Positions 1 to 5,903 of a stretch of 9,080 bases of DNA are shown piece after piece. The notes under the pieces are model-generated. The model made no database searches and was not told the origin of the DNA. It worked only from the letters and a program-made list of their open reading frames with translations. Source of the stretch: Pseudomonadota bacterium. Its GTDB lineage: Bacteria; Pseudomonadota; Gammaproteobacteria; Burkholderiales; Burkholderiaceae_C. The stretch spans positions 1-9,080 of the forward strand of contig JAEXBL010000277.1 in the NCBI GenBank assembly GCA_023394015.1, given 5' to 3'. The translations under genes were made by a program, and so were the position numbers. Each line of letters begins with the position of its first letter. Positions within the stretch are counted from its first letter, which is position 1.

Positions 1-948
1 TGCCTGACGCGGGTGCAGCTGTGGGCGGTGCCGCGCGCCGCCATCGACGGCCCCGCCGCCGTGCGCCGGCTGTTCGACGCCAGCAGCGTGACCGGCTCCA
101 CCGTCATCAGCGGCAGCTCCGACCTGCACACCGACATGCAGCTGCAGGCCGACGGCAGCATCCGCATGCTGGTGCTGGTGGGCGAGACCGCGCCGGGCCG
201 GGTGTCGCCGCGCCGCCTGGGCCGGCTGGTGCAGCGCCTGCTCGACATCGAGACCTACCGCATGGCGGCGCTGATGGGGCTGCCGGCGGCGCGTGAGTCG
301 GTGGCCTGGCTGGCCAGCGGCGAGGCCGAGCTGGCCACCCTGGCCGAGCAGGTGCGCGACGCCGCCCCGGCCGACGAGCCGGCGCTGCTGGACCGCCTGA
401 CGCGCCTGGCCGCCGGGCTGGAGAGCCGCTACGCCGCTACCCACACGCGCTTTTCGGCCAGCGCCGCCTATTTCCAGCTCATCGAGCAGCGGCTGGCGGC
501 GATTGCCGAGACCCGCATCGAGGGCATGCAGTCGCTGCACGACTTCATGCAGCGCCGCCTGCTGCCGGCCATGCACACCTGCCGCTCGGCCGACCGGCGC
601 CAGGCCGCGCTGTCGCAGCGCATCGAGCGCATCAGCGGCCTGCTGCGCACGCGGGTCGAGGTCGACCAGCAGCAAAGCACCCGCGAGCTGCTGGCCGGCA
701 TGAACCGCCGGCAGGAGCTGCAGCTGCGGCTGCAGTCCACGGTGGAGGGCCTGTCGGTGGCCGCCATCTCGTACTACCTGCTGGGCCTGCTGGGCTACCT
801 GCTGCCCGGCGCGCAGGCGCTGGGCTGGCCGTTCGGCACCGGCGCCAGCATCGCCGTGGCCGTGCCGCTGGTGGTGGGCACGGTGTGGTGGTCCATGCGG
901 CGCCTGCACCACCGCGTGATGGGGCCCAAGGCGCCGCCACGCGAATGA
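1..948 (+). CDS. DUF3422 family membrane-anchored protein (5' partial)
   Basis: The reading frame is open from the first base (C-L-T-R-V-Q-L-W...), so the gene starts upstream and about 315 C-terminal residues are visible. DUF3422 proteins are usually a little over 400 residues, so roughly the first quarter is probably missing. Counting from the GTG at 13, the family-typical block RLVQRLLDIETYRMAALMGL is at residues 71-90, followed by helical, coiled-coil-like sequence (about 95-245) that contains FSASAAYFQLIEQRL (147-161). Two hydrophobic segments follow, about 247-266 and 277-295, and the protein ends in a basic tail (RRLHHRV). This suggests a large soluble domain anchored by a C-terminal hairpin of two membrane helices. 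The biochemical role of DUF3422 is not known to me. The gamma-glutamyltransferase start lies only 14 bp after the stop, so the two are probably co-transcribed. Confidence 0.88.
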   Translation, partial: CLTRVQLWAVPRAAIDGPAAVRRLFDASSVTGSTVISGSSDLHTDMQLQADGSIRMLVLVGETAPGRVSPRRLGRLVQRLLDIETYRMAALMGLPAARESVAWLASGEAELATLAEQVRDAAPADEPALLDRLTRLAAGLESRYAATHTRFSASAAYFQLIEQRLAAIAETRIEGMQSLHDFMQRRLLPAMHTCRSADRRQAALSQRIERISGLLRTRVEVDQQQSTRELLAGMNRRQELQLRLQSTVEGLSVAAISYYLLGLLGYLLPGAQALGWPFGTGASIAVAVPLVVGTVWWSMRRLHHRVMGPKAPPRE

Positions 949-962
949 CACCTTGCCGCCCC

Positions 963-2573
963 ATGTTCGACCACCGCAACCCCTATCCCAGCACGCGCCA
1001 CCCGGTGTTTGCGCGCAACCTGGTGGCGACCTCGCACCCGCTGGCCGCGCAGGCCGGGCTGCGGCTGTTGCAGCAGGGCGGCAATGCGGTCGATGCCGCC
1101 GTGGCCACCGCCGCGGCCATGACCATTTGCGAGCCGGTGAGCAACGGCCTGGGCAGCGACGCCTTCTGCATCCTGTGGGACGGCCAGCGCCTGCACGGCC
1201 TGAACGCCGCCGGCCGCGCGCCGGCCGGCTGGAGCGTGGACTACTTCCGCCGCAAGTACGGCGACGCCGCCACCGCGCCGCCCCAGCGCGGCATCGACAG
1301 CGTGACGGTGCCCGGCGCCGTGGCCGCCTGGGTGCAGCTCAACCAGCGCTTTGGCCGCCTGCCGCTGGCCCAGGTGCTGGCGCCGGCCATCGAGATCGCC
1401 GAGCGCGGCTACTGCGTGCCGGTGGTGGTGCAGCACAAGTGGGCCGCCGCCGTGCCTGAGCTGCAGGCGCAGCCCGGCTTTGCGCCCACCTTCATGCCCT
1501 GGGGGCGGGCGCCGCGGGTGGGCGAGCTGTTCCGCTTTCCGGCCGCGGCCCGGGCGCTGCGCCGCATCGCCGACACCGGCGGCGCAGCCTTCTACGGCGG
1601 CGAGATCGCCGAGGCCGTCGAGCGCCTGGCCGCGCAGCATGGCGGCGCGCTCACGGCGGCAGACTTCGCGCGCTACCAGCCGGAGTGGGTCGATCCCATC
1701 GGCATCGGCTACCGTGGTTACCGGCTGCACGAGATTGGCCCCAGCACCCAGGGCATCGCGGCGCTGATGGCGCTGGGCATGCTGGAGCACTTCGACGTGG
1801 CCGCGCTCGGCGCCGACAGCGCCCGCGCCCAGCACCTGCAGATCGAGGCCATGAAGCTGGCCTTTGCCGACGTGTGGCGCCACGTCGCCGAGCCCTCGCG
1901 CATGGCGGTGACGGCCGCGCAAATGCTCGATGCCGCGTACCTCGAAAGCCGTGCCAGACTGATCCGCATGGACCAGGCGCAGGACTTCGGTCCCGGCCTG
2001 CCGGCGGCGGGCGGCACCATCTACCTCACCGCGGCGGACGAAAACGGCATGATGGTCAGCTTCATCCAGAGCAACTACCTGGGCTTCGGCTCCGGCTGCG
2101 TGGAGCCGGAATTCGGCATCAGCCTGCAAAACCGCGGCCACGGCTTCAGCCTGCAGCAGGGCAGCCCCAACGGGGTGGCGCCGGGCCAGCGGCCGTTTCA
2201 CACCATCATCCCGGCCTTCTTGACCCGGGACGGCCAGCCGGTGATGAGCTTTGGCGTGATGGGCGCGCACATGCAGCCGCAGGGCCACGTGCAGACGCTG
2301 GTGCGCCTGCTCGACCACGGCCAGAACCCGCAGGCCGCCTGCGACGCGCCGCGCTGGCGCACCAACCCCGACGGCACGCTGAACCTCGAGGCCGGCACCC
2401 CCGCCGCCACCGCGCAGGGCCTTCATGCGCTGGGCCACCGCATCGCGCCGCTGCCCGCGGGCTACCCCGACTTCGGCGCCGGCCAGTTCATCTGGCGCCT
2501 GGGCGATACGGCCACGCAAGGCTACGTGGGCGCCAGCGACGCGCGCCGCGACGGGCTGGTGGCGGGCTTTTGA
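963..2573 (+). CDS. Gamma-glutamyltransferase, YwrD-like, probably cytosolic
   Basis: This is an N-terminal nucleophile hydrolase of the gamma-glutamyltranspeptidase family, which hydrolyses or transfers the gamma-glutamyl group of glutathione and related compounds after self-cleavage. With the ATG at 963 the protein has 536 residues. Family motifs are GGNAVDAAVA at 39-48, NAAGRAP at 81-87 (Arg85 probably corresponds to the substrate-carboxylate arginine), and GGTIYLTAADENG with the probable nucleophile Thr352. Cleavage before Thr352 would give chains of about 351 and 185 residues. FGVMGAHMQPQGH at 430-442 is followed by a typical CDAPRW motif. No signal peptide is visible, unlike the periplasmic E. 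coli enzyme, so a cytosolic location is inferred. A start at 885 in the same frame would overlap the upstream gene by 64 bp and add residues unlike the family, so 963 is preferred although no clear Shine-Dalgarno precedes it. True substrate is uncertain: glutathione, gamma-glutamyl amines and cephalosporin-type acyl groups are all possible in this superfamily. Confidence 0.93.
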   Translation: MFDHRNPYPSTRHPVFARNLVATSHPLAAQAGLRLLQQGGNAVDAAVATAAAMTICEPVSNGLGSDAFCILWDGQRLHGLNAAGRAPAGWSVDYFRRKYGDAATAPPQRGIDSVTVPGAVAAWVQLNQRFGRLPLAQVLAPAIEIAERGYCVPVVVQHKWAAAVPELQAQPGFAPTFMPWGRAPRVGELFRFPAAARALRRIADTGGAAFYGGEIAEAVERLAAQHGGALTAADFARYQPEWVDPIGIGYRGYRLHEIGPSTQGIAALMALGMLEHFDVAALGADSARAQHLQIEAMKLAFADVWRHVAEPSRMAVTAAQMLDAAYLESRARLIRMDQAQDFGPGLPAAGGTIYLTAADENGMMVSFIQSNYLGFGSGCVEPEFGISLQNRGHGFSLQQGSPNGVAPGQRPFHTIIPAFLTRDGQPVMSFGVMGAHMQPQGHVQTLVRLLDHGQNPQAACDAPRWRTNPDGTLNLEAGTPAATAQGLHALGHRIAPLPAGYPDFGAGQFIWRLGDTATQGYVGASDARRDGLVAGF

Positions 2574-2590
2574 GCGCACGGCAGTCGCGA

Positions 2591-3541
2591 ATGGCCACCA
2601 CCGAAGGTGTCAAGCCCCAGCTGGCGCCGGCGCACGCCATCCAGGCGCAGGCGGCCGCCAGAAAGCGAGCCATCGGCCTGCTGCTGGCCGCGCTGGGCGC
2701 CATCGCCTTCAGCGGCAAGGCCATCATCGTCAAGCTGGCCTACCGCTATGGCGTGGACGCGGTCACGCTCATCATGTACCGCATGCTGTTCGCGCTGCCC
2801 TTCTTCGTGGTCATGGCCTGGTGGGCCGGGCGCGGCAAGCCGCCGCTGGCGCGGCGCGACTGGGCCGGCGTGCTGGGCCTGGGCTTCATCGGCTACTACC
2901 TGTCCAGCATGCTCGACTTCGCCGGCCTGCAGTACATCACTGCCAGCCTGGAGCGGCTGATCCTGTATTTGGGCCCCACGCTGGTGCTGCTGCTGGGCTG
3001 GGCGCTGCGCGGGCGGCGCATCACGCGCGGGCACCTGGCGGCCACGGCCGTCAGCTACGTGGGCGCGCTGCTGGTGTTCGGGCTGGAGCTGCGCGTGGCC
3101 CCCACCGGCGCCACCGCCTGGGGCGCGCTGCTGGTGTTCATCTCCACCTTCACCTACGCGCTGTACCTGTTCTACAGCGGCGAATTCGTGCAGCGCCTCG
3201 GCTCGCTGCGCCTGGTCGGCCTGGCCACGGCCTTTGCCTGCGTGTGCTGCATCGTGCAGTTCTTGGCTGTCAAGCCGCTGTCGGCGGCGCAGGTGGCGCC
3301 CGAGGTGATCTGGCTGTCCATCCTCAACGCCACCCTGTGCACCGCCGCCCCGGTGCTGATGGTGATGATGGCCGTCGAGCGCCTGGGTCCCAGCCTGGCC
3401 GCGCAAATGGGCATGATCGGCCCGCTGTCCACCATCGCCATGGGCATCGTGATCCTGGACGAGCCCTTCACCCCCTGGCTGGCCGCCGGCACGGTGCTGG
3501 TGGTGGCGGGCATCTTCATGTTCAGCCGGGCGGGGCGATGA
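2591..3541 (+). CDS. EamA/DMT-family transporter
   Basis: This is an inner-membrane transporter of the drug/metabolite superfamily, 316 residues, with about ten predicted membrane helices in two repeated EamA units (roughly residues 27-165 and 174-312). The first 25 residues are hydrophilic and cytosolic-looking; helix 1 begins near 28 (GLLLAALGAIAFSGKAIIVK). The second repeat ends with the family-typical run LGPSLAAQMGMIGPLSTIAM (265-284), then the acidic-Pro motif LDEPFTPW (289-296) and a last helix (VLVVAGIFMF). The start is 17 bp after the gamma-glutamyltransferase stop, with no strong ribosome binding site. The frame is open far upstream, but that part is antisense-like shadow of the enzyme gene, so ATG 2591 was chosen. 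Its 3' end overlaps the next gene by four bases. Members export or import amino acids, nucleosides and other metabolites, and specificity cannot be read from sequence. Being next to a gamma-glutamyltransferase hints at amino-acid or peptide derivatives, by inference only. Confidence 0.9.
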   Translation: MATTEGVKPQLAPAHAIQAQAAARKRAIGLLLAALGAIAFSGKAIIVKLAYRYGVDAVTLIMYRMLFALPFFVVMAWWAGRGKPPLARRDWAGVLGLGFIGYYLSSMLDFAGLQYITASLERLILYLGPTLVLLLGWALRGRRITRGHLAATAVSYVGALLVFGLELRVAPTGATAWGALLVFISTFTYALYLFYSGEFVQRLGSLRLVGLATAFACVCCIVQFLAVKPLSAAQVAPEVIWLSILNATLCTAAPVLMVMMAVERLGPSLAAQMGMIGPLSTIAMGIVILDEPFTPWLAAGTVLVVAGIFMFSRAGR

Positions 3542-3816
3542 TGACGCTGCTGGCCAACCTGGTGTCACTGTTCGCGATCGCGCCCTATGTGGCGCTGATG
3601 CGGCTCGATCCGATGTGGGGTTGGATCAACCCGCGCGGCGGCCTGGTTCTGTTTGCGGGCAGCGTCGTCGCTGCCAACCTGGCCATCCGATACTCTGTCA
3701 GCGAGCACGACGGGCCGCTTGGCCACCGTTTCGAGATCGGCGTGGCCGGCTGGATCTGGCTGGTGGTGCAGTCCATCGCCGGCTGGTACTTGTACTTGGC
3801 GTGGCCGCACGCTTGA
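3538..3816 (+). CDS. Small three-helix membrane protein, function unknown
   Basis: The product has 92 residues. Three hydrophobic segments are visible, about 3-21, 34-51 and 68-89, separated by short polar loops (RLDPMWGWINPRG and SVSEHDGPLGHRFE). The last segment is rich in aromatic residues (GWIWLVVQSIAGWYLYLAW). The protein is probably an inner-membrane protein; I do not recognise a named family. Start codons are tandem ATGs at 3538 and 3541. The first overlaps the transporter stop as ATGA, the second as TGATG, so translation is likely coupled to the transporter, which suggests similar dosage. The stretch from about 3660 to 3810 looks slightly less GC-biased than its neighbours. Reality as a gene is supported by the membrane-helix pattern, the overlap and the position ahead of a well-formed next gene. 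It may assist the transporter, but nothing in the sequence proves this. Confidence 0.72.
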   Translation: MMTLLANLVSLFAIAPYVALMRLDPMWGWINPRGGLVLFAGSVVAANLAIRYSVSEHDGPLGHRFEIGVAGWIWLVVQSIAGWYLYLAWPHA

Positions 3817-3857
3817 TGTCGCCTTTGGCGGCACGGATTTTTCAACAGGAGCGACAC

Positions 3858-4646
3858 ATGGATCTGGGCATTGCAGGCAAATGGGCACTGGTGTGCGGCG
3901 CCAGCAAGGGGCTGGGGCGCGGCTGCGCCGAGGCGCTGGCGGGCGAGGGCGTGCATGTGCTGATGGTGGCGCGCGGGGCCGAGGCGCTGGCGGCGGCGGC
4001 GGACGAGATCGCGGCCGCGCACCCGGGTGTCGAAGTGCTGACGGTGGCGGCCGACGTCACCACACCCGAGGGCCGCGCGGCGGTGTTCGCGGTGCGGCAG
4101 GATTTCGACATCCTGGTCACCAATGCCGGCGGGCCGCCCACCGGCAGCTTCCGCGACTGGGACCGCGACGCCTGGATCAAGGCCATCGACGCCAACATGC
4201 TGACGCCCATCGAGCTGATCAAGGCCACCATCGACGGCATGCTGGCGCGCGGCTTCGGGCGCATCGTCAACATCACCTCCAGCGCGGTGAAGGCGCCGAT
4301 CGACATCCTGGGGCTGTCGAACGGGGCGCGCTCGGGGCTGACCGGCTTCGTGGCCGGGCTGGCGCGCAACCCCGAGATCGCGGCCAAGGGCGTCACAGTC
4401 AACAACCTACTGCCGGGCAAGTTCGACACCGACCGGCTGGCCGCCACCATGCAGGGCGCGGCGCAGAAGACGGGCAAGACGCTGGAGGAAATCCGCGCCG
4501 CGCAGCAGGCGCAGATTCCGGCACGGCGCTTCGGCACGCCGGCCGAATTCGGTGCCATCTGCGCCTTTCTGTGCAGCCAGCAGGCGGCCTACCTGACCGG
4601 GCAGAACATCCTGCCGGACGGCGGGGCGTACCCCGGCACGACCTGA
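3858..4646 (+). CDS. Atypical short-chain dehydrogenase/reductase lacking the Tyr-Lys pair
   Basis: The product has 262 residues and an SDR Rossmann fold. Its nucleotide-binding motif is GASKGLG at 14-20 and the second motif is TNAGG at 88-92 (canonical NNAG). Asn113 matches the usual structural asparagine. The serine of the catalytic set is present (S141 or S142 in NITSS). At the YxxxK position the sequence is LSNGARSGL, so Ser154 replaces Tyr and Arg158 replaces Lys. The C-terminal part is typical: VNNLLPGKFDTDR (181-193) and the substrate/cofactor end YLTGQNILPDGG (245-256). I recall an SDR subgroup annotated as 3-oxoacyl-ACP reductase-like that shares this LSN..R pattern, so the change is likely ancestral and not a recent mutation. 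Arg39 after the second beta strand (MVARG) fits NADP(H) preference weakly. The start at 3858 is fixed by AGGAG at 3847-3851, six bases upstream. Activity as an ordinary oxidoreductase is doubtful. Confidence 0.9.
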   Translation: MDLGIAGKWALVCGASKGLGRGCAEALAGEGVHVLMVARGAEALAAAADEIAAAHPGVEVLTVAADVTTPEGRAAVFAVRQDFDILVTNAGGPPTGSFRDWDRDAWIKAIDANMLTPIELIKATIDGMLARGFGRIVNITSSAVKAPIDILGLSNGARSGLTGFVAGLARNPEIAAKGVTVNNLLPGKFDTDRLAATMQGAAQKTGKTLEEIRAAQQAQIPARRFGTPAEFGAICAFLCSQQAAYLTGQNILPDGGAYPGTT

Positions 4647-4688
4647 GCATTCGCCGGGCGCGGGCTGCCGCGCGTGGCGCGCTGCGGG

Positions 4689-4694
4689 TATGCT
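4689..4694 (+). promoter_or_regulatory. Possible weak -10 element ahead of the hydratase gene
   Basis: TATGCT lies in an unusually T-rich piece of an 84-bp gap between the SDR and the hydratase gene. A poor -35 match (CTGCCG at 4665-4670, spacer 18) is upstream. It would start transcripts about 30 bases before ATG 4731. The match is weak and the gene may simply be read from upstream. Confidence 0.2.
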
Positions 4695-4730
4695 TGTTTC
4701 TTTGTTCGGCCTTTTTGACATGGAGCCCCG

Positions 4731-5246
4731 ATGACTGCTTCCGCCACCACCGCGCGCCCCGAGGGCGGCGACATGATTGAGAACGTCACCTTCGACGAGC
4801 TGCAGATCGGCCAGAGCGCCCAGATGGTGCGCACGCTGAGCGAGGCCGACATCCAGGCCTTTGCCGCGATCTCGGGCGACACCAACCCGGCGCACCTGGA
4901 CCACGAATACGCCGATGCCAGCATGTTCAAGGGCGTCATCGCCCACGGCATGTGGGGCGCGGGCCTGGTGTCGGCGGTGCTGGGCACGCAACTGCCGGGG
5001 CCGGGCACCATCTACATGGAGCAGTCGCTGCGCTTTTCGCGCCCGGTGCGGGTGGGCGACACGCTGACGGTGACGCTGACGGTGCTGAGCAAGGACGAGG
5101 AGAAGAAGCGCGTGGAGATGGACTGCGTGATGACCAACCAGCAGGGCGAGAAGGTGCTCTCGGGCGTGGCCAAGGTGCTGGCGCCGACCCAGAAGGTGCG
5201 CCGCCCGCGCATGCCGTTGCCGAGGATCGAGCTGGTAAACGATTGA
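4731..5246 (+). CDS. MaoC-like (R)-specific enoyl-CoA hydratase, single domain
   Basis: This hot-dog-fold hydratase is expected to interconvert trans-2-enoyl-CoA and (R)-3-hydroxyacyl-CoA in the cytosol. It has 171 residues from ATG 4731. The hydratase-2 motif is FAAISGDTNPAHLDHEYA at 44-61, with the catalytic pair Asp50 and His55 and the following AHGMWGAG (71-78) that lines the active site. A second possible start is ATG 4773 (157 residues, M-I-E-N-V-T-F), preceded by GAGG at 4761-4764; ATG 4731 has GGAG at 4722-4725. Homologues that I recall begin near the second site, so the first 14 residues may be untranslated. The sequence resembles the N-terminal part of a bifunctional hydratase/phosphate acetyltransferase, but it stops just after the linker-like RRPRMPLPRIELVND, with no acetyltransferase domain. 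A terminator follows 18 bp after the stop. Possible roles include supplying (R)-3-hydroxyacyl-CoA from beta-oxidation, for example toward polyhydroxyalkanoate. Confidence 0.9.
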   Translation: MTASATTARPEGGDMIENVTFDELQIGQSAQMVRTLSEADIQAFAAISGDTNPAHLDHEYADASMFKGVIAHGMWGAGLVSAVLGTQLPGPGTIYMEQSLRFSRPVRVGDTLTVTLTVLSKDEEKKRVEMDCVMTNQQGEKVLSGVAKVLAPTQKVRRPRMPLPRIELVND

Positions 5247-5264
5247 GTACCTGATCACCCGCAC

Positions 5265-5295
5265 AAAAAACCGCGCCCTGGCAGCGCGGTTTTTT
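5265..5295. terminator. Bidirectional rho-independent terminator
   Basis: The perfect 12-bp inverted repeat AAAAAACCGCGC (5265-5276) and GCGCGGTTTTTT (5284-5295) encloses a 7-base loop, CCTGGCA. The GC core is six pairs, flanked by six A on one side and six T on the other, so it can end transcripts in both directions. It sits 18 bp after the hydratase stop and 19 bp from the stop of the convergent gene. Confidence 0.93.
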
Positions 5296-5314
5296 CATGG
5301 CACCGGGCCCGGCC

Positions 5315-5833
5315 TCAGGCGCGCAGGGCGGTGCGGATCTGCTCGATCAGCGTCTTTTCGGCGTCGCTCAGGCGCGTGCCGCCAAAGCCCAGAAAGCCGC
5401 CCTCGGTCGAGGCCATGGCCACCTTCTCGGCCACGCTGAGTGCCCATTCGCGGTACTGCGCGGCCTGGGTGGCATCCACCTTGGTGTCCAGCAGCTGCGC
5501 GGCCTCGCGGGCGTCCTTGAGGGTTTGCGCGGTCAGCAGCTCGGCCGAGGTGATGCCTTTTTCCTTCATGCGGCTCATGGCCCAGTCGCGCGTCTTGCGG
5601 GCCTGCTCCAGCTCGGCGCTTTTGTCGGTGGCCCTGGGGTCGGGCACGATGGCCTGGATCAGCTCGTTGTCCGGGTAGTTCTTCACGCCGGCCATCAGCG
5701 CCTGGCCGGAGGCGAACATCTCCTTGCCGGTGCCGAACAGCCCGCTGCGGCCGGCAAAGGCCACGGCCGAGCCGATGGATTGCGGCAGCGCCGCCAGCAG
5801 TTGCAACTCGTCGTCGGTCAGATTCAGTGTCAT
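5315..5833 (-). CDS. Conserved-looking helical protein of unknown function
   Basis: The product has 172 residues, with no signal peptide or membrane segment. It reads as mostly amphipathic helices: a helix-rich N-terminus (LTDDELQLLAALPQSIGSAV, 5-24), a Gly-rich turn RSGLFGTGKEMF (29-40), a proline-containing middle (AIVPDPRAT, 61-69), a long charged helix (about 70-92), further helices to about 142, then GGFLGFGGTRLSDAEK (145-160) and a short last helix. The FLGFGG..LSDAE pattern resembles the ends of small helical proteins annotated only as hypothetical in other bacteria, a recollection I cannot check. The start at 5833 is fixed by AGGAGGG on the minus strand (5839-5845), five bases upstream. 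It lies downstream of the SulP gene on the same strand, 70 bp away, and has its own candidate promoter. No function is assigned. Confidence 0.8.
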   Translation of the reverse strand: MTLNLTDDELQLLAALPQSIGSAVAFAGRSGLFGTGKEMFASGQALMAGVKNYPDNELIQAIVPDPRATDKSAELEQARKTRDWAMSRMKEKGITSAELLTAQTLKDAREAAQLLDTKVDATQAAQYREWALSVAEKVAMASTEGGFLGFGGTRLSDAEKTLIEQIRTALRA

Positions 5834-5838
5834 CGCGG

Positions 5839-5845
5839 CCCTCCT
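5839..5845 (-). promoter_or_regulatory. Strong Shine-Dalgarno AGGAGGG
   Basis: A near-perfect ribosome binding site, five bases upstream of the start at 5833, settles the start of the 172-residue protein. It is the best such site in the window, where most genes have weak ones, and suggests high translation of this gene. Confidence 0.75.
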
Positions 5846-5870
5846 GGTTCAAGGTGCATGAAAAGGCCAC

Positions 5871-5899
5871 AGTGTAGGCAGGCGGCCGCGTGCTTTCAG
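5871..5899 (-). promoter_or_regulatory. Candidate sigma-70 promoter for the 172-residue gene
   Basis: Read on the minus strand there is CTGAAA (5894-5899, four of six matches to the -35 consensus), a 17-base spacer, and TACACT (5871-5876, four of six to the -10 consensus). Transcription would begin near 5864, about 30 bases before the start codon. The -35 lies just beyond the SulP stop, so the gene may be transcribed separately from the SulP gene. Confidence 0.35.
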
Positions 5900-5903
5900 T
5901 GCG

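Noticed and set aside
795..2579. A 594-codon minus-strand frame opposite the gamma-glutamyltransferase.
   Set aside because: It is a shadow frame with no recognisable motif and biased composition; the plus-strand enzyme explains the region.
4715..4720. Perfect TTGACA -35 hexamer just before the hydratase start.
   Set aside because: Its correctly spaced -10 would fall inside the coding start at about 4738, where the sequence is CTTCCG, a poor match.
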